Positions 43,439 through 51,685 of a DNA stretch of 64,000 bases are shown here, piece by piece (position 1 is the stretch's first letter; each line of letters starts with the position of its first letter). This DNA is from Evansella tamaricis (lineage in GTDB: Bacteria > Bacillota > Bacilli > Bacillales > Salisediminibacteriaceae). The notes beneath the pieces were generated by a model. The model was not told the origin of the DNA. It worked only from the letters and a program-made list of their open reading frames with translations, and searched no databases. The position numbers were made by a program, and so were the translations under genes. The stretch covers positions 36,099 to 100,098 of the forward strand of contig NZ_JAHQCS010000184.1 in the NCBI RefSeq assembly GCF_019042215.1, written 5' to 3'.

Positions 43439-44626
43439 ATGGATAAGTATTCCTTTAATCGAGTTTTCTTAGTTGTAATGGATTCTGTTGGGATTGGGGA
43501 AGCCCCAGATGCGAAAGCGTTTGATGATGAAGGAGCGGATACATTAGGGCATATTGGGGAGGAGATGAATGGATTAAAACTACCTAATTTGGATTTGTTA
43601 GGATTATCACATATAAAAGAGTATAGAGGTGGTTCCAAACCGGAAAAAGCGTTAGGTTTTTATGGGAAAATGGCTGAAGCGTCTGTAGGGAAAGATACAA
43701 TGACAGGTCATTGGGAAATAATGGGGCTGCATATTGATCAGCCTTTTCGAACGTTTCCAAACGGATTTCCTGTAGAACTTCTTCGTGAATTGGAAACAAG
43801 GACAGGCCGCAAGATTATTGGCAATAAACCCGCTTCTGGAACAGAAATTTTAGATGAACTTGGTGAGGAACATGTGAATTCCGGGGCTATTATAGTTTAT
43901 ACTTCAGCCGATTCTGTATTACAAATTGCCGCTCACGAAGAGGTGGTACCAATTGAAGAACTTTACGATATTTGTAAAGTGGCTAGGGAATTAACATTGG
44001 ATGAAAAGTATATGGTTGGCCGTGTCATTGCTAGACCTTTTCTTGGGAGTTCAGGGGCATGGAAGCGGACGACAAATCGTCATGATTATGCCTTAAAACC
44101 ATTCAGCAGGACGGTAATGAATGAACTAAAAGACTCTGGTTTCGATTCCATCGCAATTGGTAAGATATCGGATATTTATGATGGGGAAGGAATCACTAAG
44201 TCATTACGTACAACTTCCAATATGGATGGCATGGATAAGTTAAATGAATCATTAGAGATGGACTTTACCGGTCTTAGTTTTTTAAATCTAGTTGATTTCG
44301 ATGCTGTCTTTGGGCACCGGAGAGATCCTTTAGGATATGGGAAAGCATTGGAAGAATTTGATGTGCGACTAGAGGAAGTGTTTGAAAGGTTACAGGAGAA
44401 TGACTTACTAATTATCACTGCCGATCATGGAAATGATCCTACATTTAAAGGTACTGATCACACAAGGGAGTATGTTCCCCTTCTTGTTTACTCAAAAAAA
44501 ATGGTTGGTGGGAAATCCATCGGAATAAGGAAAACTTTTGCCGATGTTGGGGCTACCATCGCTGAGAATTTTGGTGTGACTTTACCTAAACATGGTACGA
44601 GTTTCTTAGCGGAATTGAATAAATAG
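43439..44626 (+). CDS. deoB: Phosphopentomutase DeoB (Drm)
   Basis: The enzyme interconverts (deoxy)ribose 1-phosphate and 5-phosphate, feeding nucleoside breakdown into central metabolism. The 395-residue alkaline-phosphatase-superfamily protein has the metal site [14 protein letters not shown] with Asp, and the phosphorylated Thr in [13 protein letters not shown]. At the C-terminus [26 protein letters not shown] carries the remaining metal ligands. It heads the operon deoB-pnp-pnp-pdp, with gaps of 12 bp or overlaps. Ribosome site GGAGGTAAATGGAAA stands upstream. Confidence 0.95.
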   Translation: MDKYSFNRVFLVVMDSVGIGEAPDAKAFDDEGADTLGHIGEEMNGLKLPNLDLLGLSHIKEYRGGSKPEKALGFYGKMAEASVGKDTMTGHWEIMGLHIDQPFRTFPNGFPVELLRELETRTGRKIIGNKPASGTEILDELGEEHVNSGAIIVYTSADSVLQIAAHEEVVPIEELYDICKVARELTLDEKYMVGRVIARPFLGSSGAWKRTTNRHDYALKPFSRTVMNELKDSGFDSIAIGKISDIYDGEGITKSLRTTSNMDGMDKLNESLEMDFTGLSFLNLVDFDAVFGHRRDPLGYGKALEEFDVRLEEVFERLQENDLLIITADHGNDPTFKGTDHTREYVPLLVYSKKMVGGKSIGIRKTFADVGATIAENFGVTLPKHGTSFLAELNK

Positions 44627-44638
44627 GAGAGAATAAGT

Positions 44639-45472
44639 ATGGGTAATGAAAAAATAAACAGCATCGTTGAAATGATTAATGGCAGAGTGAATCTGTCTCC
44701 AGAAATTGGATTAATTCTTGGATCTGGTTTGGGGGTATTAGCTGAGGAAATTGAGAAAAGTATTCGGATACCATATGGTGATATTCCAGGATTCCCCACA
44801 TCCACAGTTGCAGGACATGAGGGACAGTTTGTAATTGGGGAATTACAGGGAAAACAGGTTATCGCAATGCAAGGAAGATTCCATTATTATGAGGGATACA
44901 GTATGGAACAAGTGACGTTACCAGTGAGAGTAATGAAGGCTCTTGGAGTAAGACAATTAATTGTTACTAACGCTGCTGGTGGAGTGAATAAATCCTTTGA
45001 ACCTGGAGATTTAATGTTGATTCAAGACCACCTTAATTTAACTGGGGACAATCCTCTTATTGGACCGAATGATAATGATCTTGGCGTCCGTTTTCCAGAT
45101 ATGTCAAAAGCCTATTCGAAATCACTTATTCTATTAGCGAAAAGAATAGCAGAGAAACTGGGACTAACGGTAAAAGAAGGGATTTATGCTGGTAATACAG
45201 GCCCTTGCTATGAAACACCAGCAGAAGTAAAAATGATTCGCACACTTGGTGGAGATGCTGTTGGAATGTCAACCGTTCCAGAAGTCATTGTTGCAAGACA
45301 TAGCGAGATGGAAGTGTTAGGGATCACGTGCATATCTAATATGGCTGCAGGAATTTTAGATCAACCGCTTACACATGATGAAGTAATTGAAACGACGGAA
45401 AAAGTAAAAGGAAATTTCTTGCTGTTTGTAAAAAATATTATCCATCAAATGGATGGGAGAGATTCAAAATGA
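44639..45472 (+). CDS. punA: Purine nucleoside phosphorylase PunA/PupG (6-oxopurine type)
   Basis: A 277-residue trimeric phosphorylase that releases hypoxanthine or guanine from (deoxy)nucleosides. The signatures [14 protein letters not shown] (phosphate loop), TVAGHEGQFVIGEL, QGRFHYYEGYSM, VTNAAGGVN and [13 protein letters not shown] are complete. The two base-contacting residues of the 6-oxopurine class are present: Glu192 in GPCYETPAE and Asn234 in CISNMAAG. It starts 12 bp after deoB and overlaps the second copy by 4 bp. This copy is the likely orthologue of B. subtilis pupG. Confidence 0.95.
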   Translation: MGNEKINSIVEMINGRVNLSPEIGLILGSGLGVLAEEIEKSIRIPYGDIPGFPTSTVAGHEGQFVIGELQGKQVIAMQGRFHYYEGYSMEQVTLPVRVMKALGVRQLIVTNAAGGVNKSFEPGDLMLIQDHLNLTGDNPLIGPNDNDLGVRFPDMSKAYSKSLILLAKRIAEKLGLTVKEGIYAGNTGPCYETPAEVKMIRTLGGDAVGMSTVPEVIVARHSEMEVLGITCISNMAAGILDQPLTHDEVIETTEKVKGNFLLFVKNIIHQMDGRDSK

Positions 45473-46302
45473 GTGTAACTTACATGAAAGAAGCTGTATC
45501 ATTCATCCAAAGTAAAATAGAGAAGGAGCCAACCATTGGACTAATTCTCGGTTCAGGCCTCGGGGATCTTGCAGAAGAAATTTCCAGTCCAGTGGCTATC
45601 TCCTATAATGATATTCCACATTTTCCAACGTCCACAGTGGAGGGGCACAAAGGCCAATTGGTGATCGGTGAACTAGAAGGGAAACAGGTTGTTGCCATGC
45701 AAGGGAGATTCCACTTTTATGAAGGCTACTCCATGCAGGAAGTCACTTTTCCTGTAAGGGTTATGAAATTATTGGGCTGTGAATCAATCATTGTGACCAA
45801 TGCTTGCGGGGGAATGAATGAAAAGTTTAAACCAGGAGACTTGATGTTGATTGAGGATCATATTAACTTCACTGGAGCTAATCCCCTTATTGGTTCTAAC
45901 TTGGATGAATTAGGCCCTCGATTCCCGGACATGAGCCACGCCTATACTCCAAAATGGAGAGATCATGCCTTAAGAGTAGCAGAACAGAATGGCATAGAAT
46001 TACAGCAAGGAGTTTATGCGGCAGTGAGTGGTCCTACGTACATGTCTGCTGCGGAGTTAATTATGTTAAGGAAGTTAGGGGGAGACGTTGTAGGAATGTC
46101 CACTGTACCTGAAGTGATTGTTGCTCGCCATATGGATATGTTTGTACTGGGAATATCGTGTATTACGGATATGGCCATTGGGGAGACCATCGAAGGGATC
46201 ACTCACGAAGAAGTAATGGAAGTTGCGGCGAAAACTAAACCTCGATTTATTACTCTCATAAGAAACATTTTAAAGGAGTACGATGGAGGGATAGTTAAAT
46301 GA
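45469..46302 (+). CDS. Second purine nucleoside phosphorylase with altered base site
   Basis: A 277-residue paralogue in direct tandem, same length and order of motifs: [46 protein letters not shown]. At the base site Glu192 is replaced by Met (GPTYMSAAE) and Asn234 by Asp (CITDMAIGE). In human PNP the equivalent Asn243-to-Asp change lets the enzyme accept adenosine, and methylthioadenosine phosphorylases carry Asp and GPxFSS at these places. A 6-aminopurine nucleoside is therefore a likely substrate. It is coupled both ways (4-bp overlaps). B. subtilis has only one copy at this position. Confidence 0.85.
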   Translation: MSVTYMKEAVSFIQSKIEKEPTIGLILGSGLGDLAEEISSPVAISYNDIPHFPTSTVEGHKGQLVIGELEGKQVVAMQGRFHFYEGYSMQEVTFPVRVMKLLGCESIIVTNACGGMNEKFKPGDLMLIEDHINFTGANPLIGSNLDELGPRFPDMSHAYTPKWRDHALRVAEQNGIELQQGVYAAVSGPTYMSAAELIMLRKLGGDVVGMSTVPEVIVARHMDMFVLGISCITDMAIGETIEGITHEEVMEVAAKTKPRFITLIRNILKEYDGGIVK

Positions 46303-47600
46303 GAATGGTTGACCTGATTGAAAAGAAAAGAAACGGAAAAACTCACACAAAAGAGGAACTGGATTTTATCATTCAAGGGTATACGAACGATGAAATTCCT
46401 GATTACCAACTCAGTGCATGGGCCATGGCTGTTTTTTTTCAAGGGATGGATGAAAAGGAGCGTGCAGCATTAACAGACGCAATGGTTCATTCTGGAGACA
46501 CGATCGATTTATCTGAAATCAATGGCGTGAAAGTGGATAAGCATAGTACAGGTGGGGTAGGGGATACAACAACTTTAGTACTGGCACCCCTTGTTGCAAG
46601 TGTAGGTGTTCCCGTTGCCAAAATGAGTGGAAGAGGGTTAGGTCATACTGGGGGAACCATCGATAAACTGGAATCCATTCAAGGATTTAGTGTTGAAATA
46701 ACCAATGAAAAGTTTATTCAATTAGTAAATCAAAATAAAGTGGCTGTAATTGGTCAGACTCAGAATTTAACGCCTGCAGACAAAAAATTGTATGGTTTAC
46801 GGGATGTTACTGCGACGGTGGATTCCATTCCCTTAATAGCCAGTTCGATTATGAGCAAAAAAATTGCCTCTGGTGCAGATGCTATTGTTTTAGATGTGAA
46901 AACAGGAGCAGGGGCGTTTATGAAAGAATTATCAGGAGCAAAAGAATTGGCAGAAGCAATGGTGAGAATCGGACGGAATTTAGGAAGAAACACTTCTGCG
47001 ATTATATCGGATATGAGTCAACCACTTGGTTTTGCCATAGGAAATGCTCTGGAAGTGAAAGAAGCCATCATGACTTTAAAAGGACAGGGGCCTAAAGATC
47101 TACAGGAGTTGTGTATAGAATTGGGCAGCCATATGGTAGTATTGGGGAGACAGGCAAATACCCTTGAAGAAGCAAGAGAACTGTTAATGGAATCGATTCA
47201 CTCCGGAAAAGCACTAGAACATTTTAAGACATTCATAAAGGCACAAAACGGAGATCCTTCTATAATAGATAATCCGGAAAAACTTCCCGAATCTAAGTAT
47301 AAATTAGACGTAAAAACGGATAAAGAAGGATATATTGCCGATATCGTTGCGGATCAACTTGGCATCGCAGCAATGATGCTTGGAGCAGGACGGGCTACGA
47401 AAACATCTGAAATTGATATGGCTGTTGGGCTAGAATTAAGGAAGAAAATTGGTGATTTTGTAAAAAAAGGAGATTCGCTGGTGACTGTTCATTCAAACAA
47501 TAACCTGGTGGACGAAGTTACGGAAAAAATAAAAAGTGCATACACCATTACAGAAGAAAAAGTAACTCCTCCGACGTTAATTTATGAAATTATCAACTAA
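46299..47600 (+). CDS. pdp: Pyrimidine-nucleoside phosphorylase
   Basis: A 433-residue enzyme that phosphorolyses uridine and (deoxy)thymidine. The N-terminus [20 protein letters not shown] is close to B. subtilis Pdp. [21 protein letters not shown] binds phosphate, [18 protein letters not shown] is the thymidine-phosphorylase family signature, and [10 protein letters not shown] holds the base site. The swivelling C-terminal domain ([20 protein letters not shown]) is intact. It is the last gene of the salvage operon and is followed by a palindromic terminator. Confidence 0.95.
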   Translation: MRMVDLIEKKRNGKTHTKEELDFIIQGYTNDEIPDYQLSAWAMAVFFQGMDEKERAALTDAMVHSGDTIDLSEINGVKVDKHSTGGVGDTTTLVLAPLVASVGVPVAKMSGRGLGHTGGTIDKLESIQGFSVEITNEKFIQLVNQNKVAVIGQTQNLTPADKKLYGLRDVTATVDSIPLIASSIMSKKIASGADAIVLDVKTGAGAFMKELSGAKELAEAMVRIGRNLGRNTSAIISDMSQPLGFAIGNALEVKEAIMTLKGQGPKDLQELCIELGSHMVVLGRQANTLEEARELLMESIHSGKALEHFKTFIKAQNGDPSIIDNPEKLPESKYKLDVKTDKEGYIADIVADQLGIAAMMLGAGRATKTSEIDMAVGLELRKKIGDFVKKGDSLVTVHSNNNLVDEVTEKIKSAYTITEEKVTPPTLIYEIIN

Positions 47601-47629
47601 TTTTCTTTTCAAGGTACTTGTATAGAATA

Positions 47630-47660
47630 CTCAAAAGGCAATATTGCCTTTTGGGTTTTT
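47630..47660 (+). terminator. Terminator of the nucleoside operon
   Basis: CAAAAGGCAA and its complement TTGCCTTTTG form a continuous palindrome with a 2-nt centre, followed by GGGTTTTTTT. Confidence 0.88.
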
Positions 47661-47669
47661 TTATATTTG

Positions 47670-47697
47670 GTATATTCCAACTTCAATGGGGCAGAAT
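47670..47697 (+). promoter_or_regulatory. Sigma-F-type promoter of dacF
   Basis: GTATA (47670-47674), 14 bp, GGGCAGAAT (47689-47697) fits the sigma-F consensus GYATA / GGNNANAHT. B. subtilis dacF is a sigma-F gene and its transcript runs into spoIIA. Confidence 0.7.
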
Positions 47698-47725
47698 GGT
47701 AAAGAAAAAGAATGGAGGGATTGGA

Positions 47726-48895
47726 TTGAAAAAATCATTCATTGTTTTTTTAGTAGGATTATATCTGTTATTTGGAGGGGGAATTACAACATACGGAGAG
47801 GAACCGGGAATAGACCTTGCAAGTCAGGCAACTTCAGCTATTCTTATCGAAAGGGATACTGGAGAAGTGCTGTTTGAAAAGAACAGTAAAGAACAATTGC
47901 CTCCTGCTAGCATGACAAAAGTGATGACAATGTTATTAATTATGGAGGCCATTGATACTGGGAAAATTAAGTGGAGTGATAAAGTACGGACCAGTGAACG
48001 AGCTGCTTCGATGGGAGGATCACAAATATTCCTTGAACCAGGTGAGGAAATGACCGTTGAAGAAATGATGAAGGGAATTGCAATAGCATCAGGAAATGAT
48101 GCATCCGTTGCCATGGCAGAACACTTAGCAGGTTCTGAAGAACAATTTGTTAATTTGATGAATGAAAAAGCCAAAGAGTTAGGGTTGAAAAACACGAAAT
48201 TTTTAAATTCGAACGGACTTCCTGCGGAAAATCATTATTCTTCAGCAGAAGACTTAGCATTGATGGCTAAGGAACTACTGAAATACGAAGAGATTACTAA
48301 ATATACAAGTCTGTATGAGGATTATTTGCGGGAAGATACAGAAGATAAATTCTGGCTTGTCAATACGAATAAACTAGTGAAGTTTTATCCTGGAGTTGAT
48401 GGATTAAAAACAGGATTTACAAATGAAGCAAAATATTGTTTAACAGCCAGTGCCAATAAAGATGGCATGAGGATCATAGCTGTAGTTATGGGTGCACCGA
48501 CACCTAAAGACCGAAATAGACAAGTCACGGAGATGCTAGATTATGCTTATAGTCAATATGAACTTCAGCCAAGATATCAACGTGGGGATGTTTTAGGAGA
48601 AGCGAAGGTTAGTAAAGGATCCACTGTTACTGTTCCTGTGGAAACAGAAGAAAATATCTCTCTCCTTCTCAAAAAAGGAGAGTCACCGGAAGGAATAACA
48701 GAACGATTAGAACTTAACCAATCGATTTCCGCACCAGTGAAAAAAGGAGATCCATTGGGGACACTGTTTGTTGAGAAAGACGGAGAAGTTCTGATGCAAT
48801 CTAAAGTAGTTGCAGAATCAGATGTGGCTAAAGCATCACTGTGGACATTAATGAAACGAACTACGTCAATTCTCGTTGGGAAAAACGGGTTTTAA
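47726..48895 (+). CDS. dacF: D-alanyl-D-alanine carboxypeptidase DacF
   Basis: A low-molecular-weight penicillin-binding protein that trims pentapeptides during spore cortex formation. Read from the TTG at 47726, behind GGAGGGATTGG, it has 389 residues, the same as B. subtilis DacF. A signal peptide covers about residues 1-22. The active site is PPASMTKVMTMLL (SxxK), SGNDASVAMAEHL (SxN) and GLKTGFT (KTG). The C-terminal beta domain (about residues 290-389) follows. Upstream in-frame codons lie inside the promoter and terminator. The position before spoIIAA is conserved in Bacillus. Confidence 0.95.
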   Translation: MKKSFIVFLVGLYLLFGGGITTYGEEPGIDLASQATSAILIERDTGEVLFEKNSKEQLPPASMTKVMTMLLIMEAIDTGKIKWSDKVRTSERAASMGGSQIFLEPGEEMTVEEMMKGIAIASGNDASVAMAEHLAGSEEQFVNLMNEKAKELGLKNTKFLNSNGLPAENHYSSAEDLALMAKELLKYEEITKYTSLYEDYLREDTEDKFWLVNTNKLVKFYPGVDGLKTGFTNEAKYCLTASANKDGMRIIAVVMGAPTPKDRNRQVTEMLDYAYSQYELQPRYQRGDVLGEAKVSKGSTVTVPVETEENISLLLKKGESPEGITERLELNQSISAPVKKGDPLGTLFVEKDGEVLMQSKVVAESDVAKASLWTLMKRTTSILVGKNGF

Positions 48896-48946
48896 ATCAT
48901 CGGATTTTTTCTTGTTTTGACGAATCGACACTAGTTTTGTTTTGAT

Positions 48947-48974
48947 GAAGGAAACTATCATAGGTATAAAGAAA
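48947..48974 (+). promoter_or_regulatory. Sigma-H-type promoter of the spoIIA operon
   Basis: GAAGGAAAC, 12 bp, AAAGAAA resembles the sigma-H consensus RNAGGAWWW / RNNGAAT. Its place, 70 bp before spoIIAA, is where B. subtilis has its sigma-H/Spo0A-controlled promoter. The -10 lacks the final T. Confidence 0.5.
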
Positions 48975-49043
48975 ACTTTGAGGAACCATTTTTCCTCTGG
49001 GAGAGGGAACTGGTGAAATCAACATTACTTAAGGGGTGACGAA

Positions 49044-49397
49044 ATGAGTTTACTCATTGATCTTGAAAAAAGAGACAATGTTCTCTGCGTAAGACTAGAA
49101 GGTGAGTTAGATCACCACACAGCAATGGAACTCCGTGAAAGTGTCGACACGGCCATAAAGGAACAGCGATTGACACACATCTTATTAAATTTAGAAAACT
49201 TAACATTTATGGATAGTTCTGGTTTAGGTGTCATACTTGGCCGCTATAAAACAGTCCAAGCCCTTGGTGGTGAAATGGTTGTATGCTCCATTTCTCCTCA
49301 AGTAAAACGTCTGTTTGAAATGTCTGGTATGTTTAAAATTATCAGACTGACCTCTAATGAAGCGGATGCCTTACTGACGTTGGGGGTGGCATCATGA
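49044..49397 (+). CDS. spoIIAA: Anti-sigma F factor antagonist SpoIIAA
   Basis: A 117-residue STAS protein that, when unphosphorylated, removes SpoIIAB from sigma-F in the forespore. The phosphorylated serine is Ser58 in [17 protein letters not shown], the same number as in B. subtilis. [16 protein letters not shown] and [18 protein letters not shown] are nearly identical to that protein. AAGGGGTGACGAA precedes the ATG. It overlaps spoIIAB by 4 bp. Confidence 0.97.
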   Translation: MSLLIDLEKRDNVLCVRLEGELDHHTAMELRESVDTAIKEQRLTHILLNLENLTFMDSSGLGVILGRYKTVQALGGEMVVCSISPQVKRLFEMSGMFKIIRLTSNEADALLTLGVAS

Positions 49398-49834
49398 AGA
49401 ATCGAATGGAATTAACGTTTTCTGCATTAAGTCAAAACGAATCCTTTGCCCGAGTAACCGTTGGGGCTTTTGTTGCCCAGTTAGATCCAACAATGGATGA
49501 ACTCACGGAAATTAAAACAGTTGTCAGTGAAGCGGTAACCAATGCGATTATACATGGATATAACGAAGATACTAAAGGTATGATTTATTTGGAAGTGGAG
49601 CTCGAAGAAGATGTTGTCCGATTAATGATTCGGGATAAGGGGATTGGAATTCACAATCTTGATGAGGCAAGACAACCTTTATTTACTTCAAAACCAGAAT
49701 TAGAAAGAAGTGGAATGGGCTTCACCATCATGGAAAACTTTATGGATGAAGTGGAAATACAATCTGAGCCAATGGTTGGCACGACAGTCAGTTTAACAAA
49801 ACGACTCTCAAAGCAACGCGCTCTTTGTAATTGA
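49394..49834 (+). CDS. spoIIAB: Anti-sigma F factor / serine kinase SpoIIAB
   Basis: A 146-residue GHKL kinase that binds sigma-F and phosphorylates SpoIIAA. The ATP site motifs are [14 protein letters not shown] (N-box), [19 protein letters not shown] (G1) and [13 protein letters not shown] (G2). The order and 4-bp overlaps spoIIAA-spoIIAB-sigF are as in other Bacillus. No change in key residues is seen. Confidence 0.97.
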   Translation: MKNRMELTFSALSQNESFARVTVGAFVAQLDPTMDELTEIKTVVSEAVTNAIIHGYNEDTKGMIYLEVELEEDVVRLMIRDKGIGIHNLDEARQPLFTSKPELERSGMGFTIMENFMDEVEIQSEPMVGTTVSLTKRLSKQRALCN

Positions 49835-49845
49835 GGCGGTCCACG

Positions 49846-50598
49846 ATGGATGTAGAAGTAAAACAATCCAAAAAGACGTATTTAAATGACAAAGAAGTGA
49901 AAAGGTTGATCAAAGAAGCCCAGGATGGAAATCAAGAAGCCAGAGATCATATTGTTAATGTAAATACTAGATTAGTTTGGTCGGTAGTCCAACGTTTTTT
50001 AAATAGAGGCTATGAGGCGGATGACTTATTCCAAATTGGTTGTATCGGATTAATTAAATCCGTGGATAAGTTTGATTTAAGTTATGATGTAAAGTTCTCT
50101 ACGTATGCGGTTCCGATGATCATTGGAGAGATACAAAGATTTCTCCGCGATGATGGGACAGTGAAGGTGAGTAGGTCTATTAAAGAAAGTGCCAATAAAA
50201 TCAGGAAGACAAAGGAAGAACTTTCTAAAACACTTGGAAGAATTCCTACTGTGAAGGAGATTGCAGAAAAATTGGATCTTTCACCGGAAGAAGTGGTGTT
50301 TGCTCAAGAAGCAAGCAGACAATTGACTTCTATACATGAAACAGTCTATGAAAACGACGGGGATCCAATTACATTATTGGATCAAATCTCTGATGATGGT
50401 GACCTAAAGTGGTTTGATAAGATAGCTTTAAAGGATGAAATAGAAAAATTGGATGAGAGGGAAAAGTTGATTGTCTATTTAAGGTATTATAAAGATCAGA
50501 CTCAGTCTCAAGTGGCAGAACGTTTGGGCATATCTCAAGTACAAGTATCCCGTTTAGAAAAGAAAATATTAAAGCAATTAAAAGAACAGCTCGGATAA
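49846..50598 (+). CDS. sigF: Sporulation sigma factor SigF
   Basis: The first forespore-specific sigma factor, 250 residues from the ATG at 49846 (MDVEVKQSKK, as in B. subtilis), behind GAGGCGG. Region 2 is RLVWSVVQRFLNRGYEADDLFQIGCIGLIKSVDKFD, followed by FSTYAVPMIIGEIQRFLRDDG; region 4 ends SQVAERLGISQVQVSRLEKKI, the -35 recognition helix. The TTG at 49831 is an alternative inside the spoIIAB end but has no ribosome site of its own. The ACTGAAAAAGT hairpin lies 7 bp after the stop. Confidence 0.97.
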   Translation: MDVEVKQSKKTYLNDKEVKRLIKEAQDGNQEARDHIVNVNTRLVWSVVQRFLNRGYEADDLFQIGCIGLIKSVDKFDLSYDVKFSTYAVPMIIGEIQRFLRDDGTVKVSRSIKESANKIRKTKEELSKTLGRIPTVKEIAEKLDLSPEEVVFAQEASRQLTSIHETVYENDGDPITLLDQISDDGDLKWFDKIALKDEIEKLDEREKLIVYLRYYKDQTQSQVAERLGISQVQVSRLEKKILKQLKEQLG

Positions 50599-50605
50599 TT
50601 CGGAT

Positions 50606-50650
50606 GGCACTGAAAAAGTATCTTACAACTTTTTCAGTGCCTTTTATTTG
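50606..50650 (+). terminator. Terminator of the spoIIA operon, made from the interspersed hairpin
   Basis: GGCACTGAAAAAGT and ACTTTTTCAGTGCC pair perfectly around 8 nt, followed by TTTTATTT. The sequence is the same hairpin family as at 17601 and 36323, so an interspersed element serves as the operon's terminator. Confidence 0.85.
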
Positions 50651-50654
50651 TATG

Positions 50655-51017
50655 ACAATGATTTCTGTCGCTTGCCTGATAGGAGAAAAACGCTCCTATC
50701 AGGCTTTGTGCGCTTGGTAGCGCATCAAACTAATGGGTGAAAGCCCCTAACACGCGGACTTCTAGTTGTCATTCCTCCACTGCCCTACACTCGTGTTCAT
50801 AGGCGCTTGCGCTTTTCTTAAAAGATAAGAATTTATAAGTATTGGCACCTTCGGGCAAATTGTCTAGCTCCAGCGCCTACTCGCTACGGGGCACTTCGGA
50901 AGTGACAACCGAAGTCAAAGAGCGGACTTCTAGTTGTCATTCCTCCACTGCCCTACGCTCGTGTTCATAGGCGCTTGCGCTTTTCTTATGATTGCGACGG
51001 CTGCGCTCATTGCTTCG
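50655..51017 (+). repeat. Repeat locus 5: mosaic between sigF and spoVAEA
   Basis: The order is a CCTGATAGGAG/CTCCTATCAGG hairpin, a short unrelated insert with GCGCTTGGTAGCGC, then the 3' half of a unit (50753-50820). A linker and a complete unit (50860-50988) follow, then a tail GATTGCGACGGCTGCGCTCA. That tail is the inverted form of a stretch in locus 4 (36222-36250). The locus fills the 508 bp before spoVAEA, apart from the promoter. Confidence 0.9.
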
Positions 51018-51036
51018 AGAGACTGTTCTTTTAAGA

Positions 51037-51066
51037 GAATACGTTAGACTACTTTTCGTCATACTA
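51037..51066 (+). promoter_or_regulatory. Sigma-G-type promoter of spoVAEA-spoVAF
   Basis: GAATA (51037-51041), 18 bp, CATACTA (51060-51066) fits the forespore sigma-G consensus. It lies 40 bp before the spoVAEA start, just after repeat locus 5. Confidence 0.8.
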
Positions 51067-51106
51067 AAGAAGGAATTCCTTGGAATAGAAATTGGGGAGT
51101 GATTAC

Positions 51107-51685
51107 ATGAATTCCAAGAAGCGGGTTATATTAATCACTGATGGTGATTCATCAGCGAAAGCGGCAGTGAAGCTTGTTGCAGAGAAACTTGGTTATCCGT
51201 TCATTGGCGAATCCGGTGGCAACCCTACAAAAATTTCAGGAGACGAACTAATAAAACTGATACTAAAGACAGAGAGTGATCCTGTCCTCGTCTTATTTGA
51301 TGACTGTGGTTTTCCAGAGGAAGGACCTGGTGAAAGGGCATTTATTTCTGTCGTTAATTCACCTGATATAGATGTTATTGGGGCTGTCGCAGTGGCATCC
51401 CAATCCTTTTCCCATGAGTGGACAAAAGTGGATATTTCCATTGACCGTAATGGATTGTTAACTGAGTATGGAGTAGATAAAGATGGCATTAAAGATCTGG
51501 AAATCGGAAGAATACGTGGTGACACTGTTTCCGCACTTGACAGGTTGCCTATACCTTTGATTGTTGGGATAGGTGATATTGGTAAAATGGGGGGCCGAGA
51601 CTCCTTGGAAATGGGCGCACCAATTACAAAACTTGCAATTGAAGTAATTATGGAAAGGAGTGGAGGTAATGGATCCAGTACGTAA
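51107..51685 (+). CDS. spoVAEA: Stage V sporulation protein SpoVAEA
   Basis: A soluble 192-residue protein of the spoVA set, which moves dipicolinic acid into the forespore and is involved in germination. The line RVILITDGDSSAKAAVKLVAEKLGYPFIGESGGNP is the family's start; VLFDDCGFPEEGPGERA and SFSHEWTKVDISIDRNG follow. The exact role of SpoVAEA is unclear, and it is not essential for channel function in B. subtilis. GGGGAGTGATT precedes the ATG at 51107. Its end overlaps spoVAF by 17 bp. Genes spoVAA, AB, AC, AD and AEB, which precede it in B. subtilis, are absent here. Confidence 0.88.
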   Translation: MNSKKRVILITDGDSSAKAAVKLVAEKLGYPFIGESGGNPTKISGDELIKLILKTESDPVLVLFDDCGFPEEGPGERAFISVVNSPDIDVIGAVAVASQSFSHEWTKVDISIDRNGLLTEYGVDKDGIKDLEIGRIRGDTVSALDRLPIPLIVGIGDIGKMGGRDSLEMGAPITKLAIEVIMERSGGNGSST

